Assembly: GCA_900107365.1 (NCBI GenBank)
Contig: FNPS01000001.1
Span: 248,001 to 312,000 of the forward strand
Origin: Flavobacterium aquidurense
GTDB taxonomy: Bacteria; Bacteroidota; Bacteroidia; Flavobacteriales; Flavobacteriaceae
Reading direction: 5' to 3'
DNA: 64,000 nt
A model generated the notes under the pieces. The model searched no databases. It saw only the letters and a list, made by a program, of their open reading frames with translations, and was not told the origin of the DNA. Below, in pieces: positions 25,688-35,392 of the stretch; within the stretch, counting starts at the first letter, position 1; the number at the start of each line of letters is the position of its first letter. Position numbers and translations under genes: made by a program.

Positions 25688-27547
25688 TTATCCTTTCAAC
25701 CATGCATTTTTAAGTTTCTCTTTTGAAGCATCTGTTGCTTTAAAAGTTTCTGATTCTTCAAATGGTATTTTAACCGTTCCTTTGATAGTTTGTTCAACAC
25801 CAGCACGTTTTATTTTAACTGTAATTGGGTCATTTTCTTTCCAGTTTTCACTTTCTCCAATTAAATCATAAATGTTGTCTAAGTTGTAAGCTTTATCGTT
25901 AATAGAAACAATTCCGTCACCAGCTTTAAGATTTAAATTAGTAAAGAAAACATTTAAGTCAACATCAGGACGAACACTTATTGCTTTAGTTGCTTTGTCA
26001 ATACCAATATAAGGAGTTTGTCCTTTGATGAAAATGGAACCTGGTTTTTTCTCAGATGTTTTTGTTACACCTACTTTTGCTAAATAAAAATCATAAGGAA
26101 TTGGCGTTGTTCCTGCCACATATTTAGTTAAAAATTCACCAACTTCAGGATAAGTCAATTGTGTGATTTTTGCAAAAAGTTCATTATCATTAAATGGTTT
26201 TTCGATACCATATTCATCAGATAATTTATGCATTAGATCTAAAATACCTCTTTCTCCATTGCTTTTTTCTCTGATAATAATATCAATACACATCCCAATT
26301 AAGGCACCTTTTTGATATACATTTAAATATTGATCTTTATAAGGCTCTTGTAAAACATTGGCACTCATTTTTGTAAAAGACATTGTGTCATTTAATTTTT
26401 TTGCCTGTTCAATTTTATCAGCAATTCGGGTGTAAAATTCACCTTCATTAATTAATCCCTGATTGATTTGAAACAGATTAGCAAAATATTCTGTTACACC
26501 CTCATACATCCATAAATGTTCAGACATTTTGGGATCATTATAATCAAAAAACTGAATTTCTTTTGAGTGAATTGTCAAAGGTGTTACAATATGGAAAAAT
26601 TCGTGAGAAACAACATCTTTCATTGATTCCACTAATTTTTCTTTTGGCATAGATTCCGGTAAAACAACCGTAGTTGCGGTTGGATGTTCTAATGCCCCAA
26701 AACCATGTGCGTCATCTTTAGCCATACTTGATAAATACAATAGAACAGTATATTTTTTAGTAGAATTTACTTTTCCTAAAAAGGTTTTCTGAGCTGTCAT
26801 CATTGTTTTCATCTCCGGAGTAATGCTTTCTGCAGTAAATTTTCCTGTTGGAGAATATACGGCAATCAAAATATCCATTCCGTTAACGTTGAATGTAGTG
26901 TAGTCTGGTTTTGAATACATAATTGGATTTTCTACCAAAACAGCATAACGAGAAGTTTTAAAAACGTCACTTGTTTTGCTTGCATCTTCGTCTGTCATTG
27001 AAGTTGCTCCCCATAAGGTTTCAGGGTGCGTAATTGTAACGTTATACGGTACATCTAGCTTATCTTTAAAATAACCTACAAAACCATGTGTATTTACCAT
27101 GAAATTAATTCCGGCATTAATGTTAGTTCCAGCTGGTGAAAAAACGTCTCCACCTCCAAAACCAGCTCCTTTTTCAGTATCGAAAGTATCTCCAACTAAA
27201 TAAGTAATCTTTTTTAATGTTTTTGCATTTGAAATAGACCAGGAATTATCATCAATTCTTTTTACCGTTAGTTCATTTCCTTTAGCATCAAAAGCTTTGA
27301 AGCCATCTGAATATTTTCCATAATTATCCGTAGAATAAGTTCCCGGAACTGTTTTTGGAATACTATAGATAATTTCGTCTGTTTTAATTGCAGGAGGAGT
27401 TACAGTTACCAAAACTTTGTCGTCTTTTACATCGACAAGATTGATGTTTACATCTACAGTGTTGCTTTTTGCAGCACCTGATGTACTACCGGTTTTACAG
27501 CTCCAGAATGTTACAGCAAGAGCTAAGGTGTAAATTATTTTTTTCAT
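25688..27547 (-). CDS. M61 family glycyl-aminopeptidase lipoprotein with PDZ domain
   Basis: 619 residues, lipobox (FWSC, about 16), so membrane-anchored. M61 peptidases (PF05299, PF17899) are zinc aminopeptidases preferring Gly or Ala. The zinc motif HEFFH lies at 315-319 in VVSHEFFHIVTPLTIHS, with the Glu-containing helix MYEGVTEYFANLF downstream. The C-terminal region (about 500-600) is PDZ-like (NLNLKAGDGIVSINDKAYN). Monocistronic. Confidence 0.93.
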   Translation of the reverse strand: MKKIIYTLALAVTFWSCKTGSTSGAAKSNTVDVNINLVDVKDDKVLVTVTPPAIKTDEIIYSIPKTVPGTYSTDNYGKYSDGFKAFDAKGNELTVKRIDDNSWSISNAKTLKKITYLVGDTFDTEKGAGFGGGDVFSPAGTNINAGINFMVNTHGFVGYFKDKLDVPYNVTITHPETLWGATSMTDEDASKTSDVFKTSRYAVLVENPIMYSKPDYTTFNVNGMDILIAVYSPTGKFTAESITPEMKTMMTAQKTFLGKVNSTKKYTVLLYLSSMAKDDAHGFGALEHPTATTVVLPESMPKEKLVESMKDVVSHEFFHIVTPLTIHSKEIQFFDYNDPKMSEHLWMYEGVTEYFANLFQINQGLINEGEFYTRIADKIEQAKKLNDTMSFTKMSANVLQEPYKDQYLNVYQKGALIGMCIDIIIREKSNGERGILDLMHKLSDEYGIEKPFNDNELFAKITQLTYPEVGEFLTKYVAGTTPIPYDFYLAKVGVTKTSEKKPGSIFIKGQTPYIGIDKATKAISVRPDVDLNVFFTNLNLKAGDGIVSINDKAYNLDNIYDLIGESENWKENDPITVKIKRAGVEQTIKGTVKIPFEESETFKATDASKEKLKNAWLKG

Positions 27548-27618
27548 TTGTTCGCGTTTAGTTATGTATTTGACTGATAAAATAGAAAATTGTTACAATA
27601 CTTGTATAAATATAAAAA

Positions 27619-27640
27619 AACTCCTGAATTTTCAGGAGTT
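27619..27640. terminator. Terminator of the DUF2805 gene
   Basis: AACTCCTGAA / TTCAGGAGTT around TT, with a plus-strand A-run before it (U-run for the minus-strand gene). Confidence 0.75.
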
Positions 27641-27645
27641 TTATG

Positions 27646-27927
27646 TTAGTCGAGTTTATTCTTTATATAATATTTACCATCTAAATCTTCATCAAAATCA
27701 TCTATTTTAACGGGTTTTGGTTTTGGCTTATTCGCAATAGCCTTCTTTTTCCACATTTCAAATTTTTCAAGCGGCATTTTCTTTTTCATGATTTCCAAAA
27801 CTTCTTTTTCTGCCAATCCAAATTCTTTTTTAATAATTTCAAATGGATTTCTTTCTTCCAAGGCTAGCGAAACAAGTTTTTCTGTTTGTTCCCAGCTCAA
27901 CTCTTTGCGGTTACTCTTTTTCATCAC
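27646..27927 (-). CDS. DUF2805 / TIGR03643 family protein
   Basis: 93 residues, basic. It matches the small DUF2805 family: ELSWEQTEKLVSLALEERNP, then EFGLAEKEVLEIMKK and MPLEKFEMWKKKA. The helices look like a helix-turn-helix (sigma-70 region 4-like spacing), so DNA binding is possible. It ends with an acidic, Lys-poor tail. No partner gene in an operon. Function is not established for the family, as far as I know. Confidence 0.88.
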   Translation of the reverse strand: MMKKSNRKELSWEQTEKLVSLALEERNPFEIIKKEFGLAEKEVLEIMKKKMPLEKFEMWKKKAIANKPKPKPVKIDDFDEDLDGKYYIKNKLD

Positions 27928-28044
27928 GTGAAAATTAATTCAAAATAGGGGTTAATGATTAATAGATTGATTTTCAATTTAAGTATCAATATTAATAAAA
28001 AAAATAATTAGTTGGTTCGTTCAGGGATATTTTTTTTAATGATT

Positions 28045-28872
28045 TTAACTGTTTTTAACTGATCTTGATTTTTGAAAGGGAATTTGCAACAAATTTTTCA
28101 ATTTGTTGTGCTCTTCGGGCGCCATATGTGTGTCAACTCCATAAATTAATTCTTCTTTAGGTAAAGTGGTAAAAGTGCCAAAAAGCCGGTCCCACACAGA
28201 AAAAATATTACCATAATTACTATCTGTGTACGGTAGGACATAGTGATGATGTACTTTATGCATGTTTGGAGACACAATAAAATAACTTAGAAAGACATCT
28301 AATTTATTAGGTAACGAAATATTGGCATGATTGAACTGAGAAGCTACAACAGATAAAGATTGGTATAGGAAAACCATCCACATCGGGCTTCCCACAATTA
28401 AAACACCTGCAGTGGTAAATAAAAAACGAATGATACTCTCGCCAGGATGATGCCTGTTTGCTGTTGTAGTGTCAATCCAGGTATCAGTATGATGGATAAG
28501 ATGAAAGCGCCAAAGAAATTTCACTTTATGCTGAACAAAATGTGCCAGATAAGCTCCAATTAAGTCCAAAAGAAGCAATCCAACAATAGTGTACAACCAA
28601 ATTGGAATTTCGGGTAGCCACTCTAGTATTCCAAAATGATTCTCAGTCGTCCAGCTTGCCGTTTTAATTAAAATAAAAGCCAAAACAAAATTGACAATAA
28701 TCGTAGTAAACGTCAGGAAAAAATTGATTCCGGCATGATGCCATTTTCGGTATTGCATTTGAAATAACGGAAACGTATTCTCAATTAACCAAAAAAGCGT
28801 AATTCCTCCAACCAAAATTAAACTTCGGTGCGAAGACGGAATTGTACCGAAATAAGCAATAATATCATTCAT
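28045..28872 (-). CDS. Sterol desaturase / fatty acid hydroxylase family membrane protein
   Basis: 275 residues with four or more membrane helices and three histidine clusters that bind a di-iron centre: HFVQH, HLIHH and HKVHHH, plus NRHHPGE between them (PF04116). Such enzymes hydroxylate or desaturate lipids in the membrane using oxygen. In bacteria the substrates are often sphingolipid, hopanoid or carotenoid; which one applies cannot be told here. Gene neighbours give no hint. Confidence 0.92.
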   Translation of the reverse strand: MNDIIAYFGTIPSSHRSLILVGGITLFWLIENTFPLFQMQYRKWHHAGINFFLTFTTIIVNFVLAFILIKTASWTTENHFGILEWLPEIPIWLYTIVGLLLLDLIGAYLAHFVQHKVKFLWRFHLIHHTDTWIDTTTANRHHPGESIIRFLFTTAGVLIVGSPMWMVFLYQSLSVVASQFNHANISLPNKLDVFLSYFIVSPNMHKVHHHYVLPYTDSNYGNIFSVWDRLFGTFTTLPKEELIYGVDTHMAPEEHNKLKNLLQIPFQKSRSVKNS

Positions 28873-28920
28873 GATAATATATTTTTTAGAAGATCATTCA
28901 TCAAAATAGAGCAATAAAAA

Positions 28921-28956
28921 AGAGAAAATCAAGTATAAATATATCTGATTTTCTCT
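28921..28956 (-). terminator. Terminator after aqpZ
   Basis: AGAGAAAATCA (28921-28931) and TGATTTTCTCT (28946-28956) are complementary. The hairpin lies 27 bases past the aqpZ stop. Confidence 0.65.
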
Positions 28957-28982
28957 TAAACTTTTATAATGGAGTAAAAAAA

Positions 28983-29690
28983 TTACGCTGCGTCGTGATT
29001 CTGAAGCAATGACTTATAAATAAAACCAGCCACGATGGCACCTAAAATTGGTGCAACCCAAAATAACCAAACCTGAGATAATGGCTCTCCGCCAACAAAA
29101 ACAGCCTGTGATAATGATCTTGCAGGATTTACAGAAGTATTGGTAATTGGAATACTTATTAAGTGAATTAAAGTTAAACCTAAACCGATTGCGATACCGG
29201 CGAATCTTCCGTTTGCAAATTTATCAGTTGCTCCTAAAATTATCAATAAGAAGAAAAGGGTTAATACAAATTCAGCAATAAAAGCTGATTGCAGAGAATA
29301 TCCCTCAGGAGAAAATGCACCAAAACCATTGGATGCAAAAGCGCCTGCTTTAGTATTATCAATTGCAAAACCTGCTTTGCCTGATGCGATAGTGTAGAGC
29401 GTTCCTGCTGCTGCGATTGCTCCAATACATTGTGCAATAATATAGGGCAACAGGTCTTTTGCAGGAAATCTTCCTCCAGCCCATAAACCAAAAGATACGG
29501 CAGGATTAAAATGTCCGCCCGATATATGTCCAACAGCATAAGCCATTGTTAGTACAGTTAAACCAAATGCTAATGCAACACCCGCAAACCCAATTCCTAA
29601 TTCAGGTATTCCGGCAGCAAATATTGCGCTTCCGCAACCTCCAAATACCAGCCAATAGGTTCCAAAAAATTCTGCAAATAATTTTTTCAT
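28983..29690 (-). CDS. aqpZ: Aquaporin Z
   Basis: 235 residues, six membrane helices, both NPA half-helix motifs ([11 protein letters not shown] and [10 protein letters not shown]). The selectivity filter is of water type: no Asp insert as in glycerol facilitators. It opens [21 protein letters not shown], the classic MIP start. The DoxX gene ends 24 bases upstream, so the two are probably co-transcribed. Confidence 0.95.
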   Translation of the reverse strand: MKKLFAEFFGTYWLVFGGCGSAIFAAGIPELGIGFAGVALAFGLTVLTMAYAVGHISGGHFNPAVSFGLWAGGRFPAKDLLPYIIAQCIGAIAAAGTLYTIASGKAGFAIDNTKAGAFASNGFGAFSPEGYSLQSAFIAEFVLTLFFLLIILGATDKFANGRFAGIAIGLGLTLIHLISIPITNTSVNPARSLSQAVFVGGEPLSQVWLFWVAPILGAIVAGFIYKSLLQNHDAA

Positions 29691-29714
29691 AATTTAATAA
29701 TTTAATGGTTAATG

Positions 29715-30071
29715 TTAGAATGTATATTGGTAAGCCCAGTAAATCAAAACGATTTGCAAGGGCAACCGTAAAAATAAAATCCACTTTGGTAAACCGAAAC
29801 TTGCCTTTTTATTTTGCAACATGAATAAATTGGCTGGAAATATAGCAATCAGAAGCACTATAATTCCCCATGCTGCAAATTTTCTGGTAAAAGGAAGAGT
29901 CAGTAGAATGCCTAAAAGTATTTCGGCAGCTCCACTTAAAGTATTAATTAATTTGGGGTTTTTAAATGCGGGAGGAATGATTCGGATGTACATTCCGGGA
30001 CTTCTAAAATGATTAATTCCGGCAATTATATACAGAAAAGCCATTAAATATAAATGCCAGGGTAAATTCAT
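29715..30071 (-). CDS. DoxX family membrane protein
   Basis: 118 residues, four membrane helices. DoxX-like features: LYIIAGINHFRSPGMY at the start and LSGAAEILLGILL in the middle. The family is linked loosely to quinol oxidases and redox stress, with no fixed biochemical role. Upstream of and close to aqpZ. Confidence 0.88.
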   Translation of the reverse strand: MNLPWHLYLMAFLYIIAGINHFRSPGMYIRIIPPAFKNPKLINTLSGAAEILLGILLTLPFTRKFAAWGIIVLLIAIFPANLFMLQNKKASFGLPKWILFLRLPLQIVLIYWAYQYTF

Positions 30072-30157
30072 GATATCGTATTGTTTATCACGAATTTATA
30101 AAAAAATTAACAATTATTGCATTACAAGAGGCTTTTTTTTAATAGTATTTAAAACGA

Positions 30158-31054
30158 CTAATTTTTTCGTTTAAAATTTACATTCATAATAATTATAGCC
30201 AAAATAATCAGAACAATCCCGACCCACTGAGAAAAGATCACTTTTTCGTTTAAAAGTACATAAGCCATCATTACAGAAACAGGTAATTCTAAGGCAGAAA
30301 CAATACTTCCTAAGCCAATTCCGGTTAACGGGAAACCAGCATTCATAAGCATAGGAGGGATGATAGTTCCGAACAAAGACAAAACAATTCCCCACTTCAT
30401 AAAAATTTCAAGATTAAATGGTGTTACCTGAGTAACAAAGGCAAAAGAAAATACAATAACAGCGCCGCCTAATAACATATATAAACTTCTTTGTGCAGAT
30501 GAAATTTCAGTAGCAACACGATTTGCAGTGAACATGGTTGTAGTAAAAGAGGCTGCAGCCATAATTCCCCAGGCAAGTCCTCTCCAATCTAATTTTATAT
30601 CGTTATTGACGATATTGGTTGCCAAAACAGTTCCGATAAGGACTATGAAAACTGCAATTACTTTTTGTTTTGAAGGTAGTTTTTTTTCCAAAATCATCTC
30701 CAGTAAAACACCCATCCAAACGGTTTGCATCAATAAAACGATACCAATAGAAACCGGAATGTATTTTACAGCCAGATAGTAAAATAAACTTGTCATTCCT
30801 AAAGATGTTCCGGCAAGCATTAAACTAAAAATGTTTTTTGGAGTAGCTTTTACAACTTTGTCCTTGTGCTTTATTTTTTGGAAAGCGTTAATTAATAAAA
30901 TTCCAATGATCCCCAAAACAAATTGAGAAGTGGTTACTTCGGCAGTGGTATATCCTTCAGAATAAGCCATTTTTACAAAAGTGGCTAACATTCCGTAAGT
31001 TGTAGCTCCTAAAGCAACTAAAAATACTCCTTTTAATACATTGTTTTGTGACAT
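30158..31054 (-). CDS. EamA/DMT family transporter
   Basis: 298 residues, ten predicted membrane helices in two repeated EamA domains (PF00892), each with a Pro/Gly-rich helix end (IPVSIGIVLLMQTVWMGVL and VSALELPVSVMMAYVLLNE). Drug/metabolite transporters of this group usually export amino acids or metabolites. Substrate not readable. It ends next to divergently placed elements and has no operon partner. Confidence 0.92.
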   Translation of the reverse strand: MSQNNVLKGVFLVALGATTYGMLATFVKMAYSEGYTTAEVTTSQFVLGIIGILLINAFQKIKHKDKVVKATPKNIFSLMLAGTSLGMTSLFYYLAVKYIPVSIGIVLLMQTVWMGVLLEMILEKKLPSKQKVIAVFIVLIGTVLATNIVNNDIKLDWRGLAWGIMAAASFTTTMFTANRVATEISSAQRSLYMLLGGAVIVFSFAFVTQVTPFNLEIFMKWGIVLSLFGTIIPPMLMNAGFPLTGIGLGSIVSALELPVSVMMAYVLLNEKVIFSQWVGIVLIILAIIIMNVNFKRKN

Positions 31055-31216
31055 CTGAATTTATTTTTTAAAAAATTAAAGCCGGCAAAGGTAAGTTATT
31101 TTGTTTAAGATTTAGCAGAAAATCGTTGAAAACAGTATTATTGCTGTTGTTTCGAAAACGTATTTCTTTTGTAAATTGAAGATTTCTCAGAATATTGAAA
31201 AACACGTAAAATAAAA

Positions 31217-31246
31217 AAGCCATCAAATGCTGTGATTTGATGGCTT
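31217..31246. terminator. Terminator of the PPIase operon
   Basis: AAGCCATCAAAT / ATTTGATGGCTT, perfect 12-bp stem with a 6-base loop and plus-strand A-run, 30 bases past the minus-strand stop. Confidence 0.8.
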
Positions 31247-31276
31247 CGTATTTCTACTTAAAATAATCTGATTGAA

Positions 31277-32416
31277 TTACTTTACAGGTTGATTTTGATA
31301 CGTTTCAATTTCAAAGATTAAAGTAGCGTTTGGCGGAATTACACCTCCCGCACCTTTTTCGCCGTAAGCTAAATTAGATGGCAGGAAGAAAATAGCTTTT
31401 TCTCCATCTGTCATCATGTCAAGAGCTTCAATGAAACCAGGAATCATTCCATCTTTTTTTCCTACTGTAAAAGGAAAAGCCTTGTAACCACCTTGCGCAT
31501 CTCTATTCGCATCGTATTTGCCATAAGCTTTCGCTACACTTGGCATACTACTGTCAAAAAGAGTTCCATCTTCAAAATAACCAGCATAATGAAAATAAAT
31601 ATTAGAACCTTCAGCGCCTTTTACGCCAGTTCCTTTTTGTGTTACCAAATATTTTAAGCCAGAAGCTGTTGTAGTAGCTTTCGCTTTTGTTGCTGCAAAA
31701 TAAGCCACTTTATCTTTAATAACCTTTTGAGCTTCTAATTTTTTGGCTTCGTCTTTTTTAGCATCATCAGCTAAAACTTTTACTGCATCAAATTTTTTAG
31801 CAGCAGCACCTTTGCGTGTAATGGTAATTTTTGTCATGATATCATCCTGAACAATTTTGTTTACATTGTCCATTCCTGAAACTACATGTCCAAAAATAGT
31901 ATGTTTTCCATTTAACCACGGAGTTTCTTTGTGCGTGATGAAGAATTGGCTTCCGTTTGTTGCCGGGCCAGAATTTGCCATTGCCAAGATACCTCCTTTG
32001 TCAAATTTTAATTCTTCTCTAAATTCATCTTTAAAAGAATATCCGGGACCTCCTGAACCATTTCCATCAGGATCTCCACCCTGAATCATGAAATCATTAA
32101 TAACTCTGTGAAATTTTAATCCGTCGTAAAATGGTTTTCCTTTTAGTTTTTCCACTTTTACATTAGGATTTTTACCTTCTGCCAAAGAAATAAAGTTAGC
32201 AACCGTAACAGGAGCTTTTACATATTCTAAAGAAACAACAATGTCTCCTTTTGTTGTAGAAATAGTGGCAAAAATACCATCATTTGGATCTGCTTTGGGA
32301 GCTACTTTTGCTGTAGTTTGTGCTTTTGCTGCAGGTTTTGCTGCTGGCTTTTTTGTAGCTTGTGCCTGGATATTTATAACCGCGAGGCAAAATAAAAATA
32401 GAAATTTAAATTTCAT
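31277..32416 (-). CDS. Exported cyclophilin-FKBP fusion peptidyl-prolyl isomerase
   Basis: 379 residues: signal peptide (to about 19), an Ala/Lys/Pro-rich linker (about 20-45), a cyclophilin domain (about 48-215; [39 protein letters not shown]) and an FKBP domain (about 250-377; [40 protein letters not shown]). Both domains catalyse cis-trans proline isomerisation, which speeds folding outside the cytoplasm. A second fusion lies directly upstream, and gldI and an nrnA-like gene before that, all on the minus strand. Confidence 0.95.
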   Translation of the reverse strand: MKFKFLFLFCLAVINIQAQATKKPAAKPAAKAQTTAKVAPKADPNDGIFATISTTKGDIVVSLEYVKAPVTVANFISLAEGKNPNVKVEKLKGKPFYDGLKFHRVINDFMIQGGDPDGNGSGGPGYSFKDEFREELKFDKGGILAMANSGPATNGSQFFITHKETPWLNGKHTIFGHVVSGMDNVNKIVQDDIMTKITITRKGAAAKKFDAVKVLADDAKKDEAKKLEAQKVIKDKVAYFAATKAKATTTASGLKYLVTQKGTGVKGAEGSNIYFHYAGYFEDGTLFDSSMPSVAKAYGKYDANRDAQGGYKAFPFTVGKKDGMIPGFIEALDMMTDGEKAIFFLPSNLAYGEKGAGGVIPPNATLIFEIETYQNQPVK

Positions 32417-32456
32417 CGTATTCTGAATTTAAGTCTATGATAAGTTTTAAAATATA

Positions 32457-33533
32457 TTATTGTGGTTTTTCTAATAATTGAATTTCGAAAACAATATTAG
32501 CGTTTGGCGGGATAACATTACCAGCTCCTGTAGCTCCGTAAGCCAAATGAGACGGAATAAAAATAACCGCTTTATCTCCAAATGAAAGTTGTTCAATTCC
32601 TTCAATAAAACCAGGAATCAGACCTGATTTACTTCCTGCTGTGAAAGGAATTGGCTGATATTGTTTTGCTTCAGCTCTTGCCGGATCAAATTTTCCAAAA
32701 GTTTTAGCAACTTCTTCTATACTTGAATCAAAAAGAGTTCCGTTTTCTAAGAAACCTGCATAATGAATATATACCTGAGTTCCGTTTGCAGGTTTTTTAC
32801 CTGTTCCTTTTTCAGTAATAACGTATTCTAATCCTGTACTTGTTTTTGTAGCTTTTGCTTTTAAAGCTGCAAGTGCTTCAACTTTTTCTTTTTGAACTCC
32901 TGCATATTTACTTTGTTCTTTTGCTATTTCAGAAAAGTAATCGTGAAATACTTTTACAGCATCAAACTTTTTAGCTTCTTCACCATTTCTAATGATTGTT
33001 ACCCTTACAATTTTATCATCTTGTTTTACCTGATTTACTACTTCTTGTCCTTTTTCAACTACATGACCAAAAACAGTATGTTTTCCGTCTAACCATGGAG
33101 TTTCAACATGCGTGATAAAAAATTGGCTGCTGTTAGTTCCCGGACCGTTATTTGCCATAGCCAGAACCCCTGCTTTGTCAAATTTTAAATCGGTGATTTC
33201 ATCTTTAAATTTATATCCGGTGTCTCCAGAACCAGTTCCCTCAGGATCTCCGGTTTGAATCATAAAGTCTTCAATTACTCTGTGAAATTTTAACCCATCA
33301 TAAAAAGGTTTTCCTTTAAGATATTCTTTGGTTACAAATTCGTTTTTACCTTCTGCTAAGGTTACAAAATTTGCTACCGTGATTGGTGCTTTTTTATAAT
33401 CCAATTCAACAATAATGTGTCCTTTGTTCGTTTCAATGTCAGCATACAAACCATCAGGCAAATTGCTATGTTCGTCTTTACAAGAATAAAATGAGGTAAC
33501 GGCTAATAGTAATAATAAAATACTTTTTTTCAT
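32457..33533 (-). CDS. Cyclophilin-FKBP fusion PPIase lipoprotein
   Basis: 358 residues, lipobox FYSC (Cys 18). It has the same two-domain layout as the neighbour: cyclophilin (about 28-195; FHRVIEDFMIQTGDPEGTGS) and FKBP (about 235-356; TQVYIHYAGFLENGTLFDSS). The pair looks like a gene duplication in which one copy is soluble and one lipid-anchored. It begins 15 bases after gldI ends, so it is surely in the same operon. Confidence 0.95.
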   Translation of the reverse strand: MKKSILLLLLAVTSFYSCKDEHSNLPDGLYADIETNKGHIIVELDYKKAPITVANFVTLAEGKNEFVTKEYLKGKPFYDGLKFHRVIEDFMIQTGDPEGTGSGDTGYKFKDEITDLKFDKAGVLAMANNGPGTNSSQFFITHVETPWLDGKHTVFGHVVEKGQEVVNQVKQDDKIVRVTIIRNGEEAKKFDAVKVFHDYFSEIAKEQSKYAGVQKEKVEALAALKAKATKTSTGLEYVITEKGTGKKPANGTQVYIHYAGFLENGTLFDSSIEEVAKTFGKFDPARAEAKQYQPIPFTAGSKSGLIPGFIEGIEQLSFGDKAVIFIPSHLAYGATGAGNVIPPNANIVFEIQLLEKPQ

Positions 33534-33548
33534 TTTTAAAATGTTGTT

Positions 33549-34250
33549 TTATGGGTTTATTGTATCTTTTTTAGGCTGAACTGCTGGTTTTACTGTTGCA
33601 GGCTTTGCTGTTGCAGGTTTTGGAGTTTGTCCGGCTGCAGTTGGAGTAACAGTTTGTCCTGCCGCAGCTTGTGCTGGTGGAGGTGCTGTTTGCGGAGCAT
33701 TTGGATCCGGCACAAAATTGCGCAATGTAACGGTACAAATTAAAGACTCATTAGGTCCAATTTTTTTGTTATCACCATGATATCCGTAAGCAATATGAGA
33801 TGGAAACAAGAAAGTTGCTGTTTCATTTTTACGCATTAACTTGATACCATCACGCAATCCCATCATGATTTCTTGTTTGTCAACACGATACGTTTGTGGG
33901 CCAAGATCTGCTTCTGAATAGATTACATTGCCTTTGATATCTTTTATTTCTAAATTGAAATAAGCAATATCTCCTTTTCGGGGCGTTTGCGTTTCGTTTA
34001 GATTTCTTTCTTCATAAGAAAGCCAATACCCTTTTCGGGTAGCGTAGTATTTTACTTTCGGATTACTTTTTATAATCTTCTTAATAACATTTTCTTCGTC
34101 TGCTATTAATTTCTTGTTACGATCAACTGATTTTTTCATAAAAGATCCCGAAGCTCTTGAAATAGGTCTTCTGGCATCTTCATGTTGTTTACAGCTAACC
34201 AATAAAACAGCAAAAAGGAGCGTGTAAATGCTTAGTTTTATGTAGTTCAT
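33549..34250 (-). CDS. gldI: Gliding-motility lipoprotein GldI (FKBP-type PPIase)
   Basis: 233 residues; lipobox VSC (Cys 20). It matches GldI of Flavobacterium johnsoniae, an FKBP-type isomerase needed for gliding: RPISRASGSFMKKSVDRNKK, then the FKBP core (YRVDKQEIMMGLRDGIKLM, FPSHIAYGYHGDNKKIGPNE). The tail (about 190-233) is Pro/Ala/Thr/Gln-rich and low in complexity. GldI probably folds gliding or type IX secretion proteins. No other gld gene is in the window. It starts 6 bases after the nrnA-like gene ends. Confidence 0.92.
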   Translation of the reverse strand: MNYIKLSIYTLLFAVLLVSCKQHEDARRPISRASGSFMKKSVDRNKKLIADEENVIKKIIKSNPKVKYYATRKGYWLSYEERNLNETQTPRKGDIAYFNLEIKDIKGNVIYSEADLGPQTYRVDKQEIMMGLRDGIKLMRKNETATFLFPSHIAYGYHGDNKKIGPNESLICTVTLRNFVPDPNAPQTAPPPAQAAAGQTVTPTAAGQTPKPATAKPATVKPAVQPKKDTINP

Positions 34251-34256
34251 AGTAGG

Positions 34257-35261
34257 TTATATTTTTAGTTTAGTTACTAAATCTTCAAATTTTTTCAAGG
34301 TTTCTTCCATCGAAACATCAGATCTTCCACCAGCAGCATTACTATGTCCTCCGCCATTAAAATGATCTCTTGCAAACTGATTTACATCAAATCCACCTTG
34401 TGAACGGAAAGAAATTTTGATAATTTTCTCATCTTTATTTTCGATAAAAATAGCAGTAAAAACAATACCTTTTATGCTTAGCCCGTAATTTACAATTCCT
34501 TCAGTGTCGCCTTTTACATAATTAAAGGAGTCAAGTTCGTCCTGAGTAAGCGAAGTGTAGGATGTTTTATGTTCTTCAAACACTTTCATGTTCTGTAAAG
34601 CGCGCCCTAATAATTGTAAACGACTGTACGAACTATTATCAAATAATAAGACAGGAATCTGAGTATTTTCAACACCTAAATCAATCAATTCTGCAATAAT
34701 TCTGTGTGTGTTTCCGGTAGTTCCAGGAAAACGAAACGAACCTGAATCGGTTAAAATTCCGGTATAAATACAAGTTGCAATGGTTTTATCTAAATCTTCT
34801 TTTTTGTTTAGGAAAGAAATAAAATTATAAATCATTTCACAAGTTGAACCAAAGGAGGTATCAGAGTAGGTATAAGCAGCGTAATCATCAGGTTTTTGAT
34901 GATGATCAATCATAATAAAAGGAGCAGTTAGTTTTACTAAAGTATGTTCCATTTCGCCTGTACGATGAAAAGCATTAAAGTCGAGTGTAAAAATCAACTC
35001 TGCTTCTTCTAATATTTTGGTACAGTTTTCAGTATCTTTTTCAAATATTTTTACTGTTTCAGAACCCGGAAGCCAGGCCAGAAAATCAGGAAAATCATTA
35101 GGAGCAATAACCGTTGGCTGATGCTTGTTTTTTAGTAAAAAATGGTATAGTGCTAAAGTAGAACCCATAGCATCGCCATCTGGTCCTCTGTGCGGTATAA
35201 TTGCAATTTTCTTTGGAGTTGCAAGCAACAATTGTATTGCCTGAATATCTTGTATTTTCAT
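34257..35261 (-). CDS. DHH-family phosphoesterase (NrnA-like)
   Basis: 334 residues of the DHH/DHHA1 superfamily (NrnA-type oligoribonuclease and pAp phosphatase, or related cyclic dinucleotide enzymes). Metal-binding motifs in order: IIPHRGPDGDAMGS, FTLDFNAFHRTGE, IDHHQKPDDYA and the DHHA1 loop GGGHSNAAGGRS near the C-terminus. It is the first gene of an operon with gldI and the PPIases. The exact substrate (nanoRNA or pAp) is by family only. Confidence 0.9.
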   Translation of the reverse strand: MKIQDIQAIQLLLATPKKIAIIPHRGPDGDAMGSTLALYHFLLKNKHQPTVIAPNDFPDFLAWLPGSETVKIFEKDTENCTKILEEAELIFTLDFNAFHRTGEMEHTLVKLTAPFIMIDHHQKPDDYAAYTYSDTSFGSTCEMIYNFISFLNKKEDLDKTIATCIYTGILTDSGSFRFPGTTGNTHRIIAELIDLGVENTQIPVLLFDNSSYSRLQLLGRALQNMKVFEEHKTSYTSLTQDELDSFNYVKGDTEGIVNYGLSIKGIVFTAIFIENKDEKIIKISFRSQGGFDVNQFARDHFNGGGHSNAAGGRSDVSMEETLKKFEDLVTKLKI

Positions 35262-35340
35262 AGTGTGCGAATTTACATTTTTTTAATGTAATGTTGAAAA
35301 CATTTTGGAGATTAACACACTTTTATTAGTTGTCAGTTTT

Positions 35341-35386
35341 CTGTCACAGTTTTCAGCGTTAACTGCGACCGAAAACTGTGACTGCG
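35341..35386. repeat. Short inverted repeat with ACTGCGAC words
   Basis: GTCACAGTTTTC (35343-35354) and GAAAACTGTGAC are complementary and sit beside two ACTGCGAC words, upstream of the nrnA-like gene and past the CLC stop. Could act as the CLC terminator. Confidence 0.4.
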
Positions 35387-35392
35387 ACTACA

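Noticed and set aside
29821..30012. Plus-strand ORF inside the DoxX gene
   Set aside because: Antisense shadow of DoxX with no independent features.
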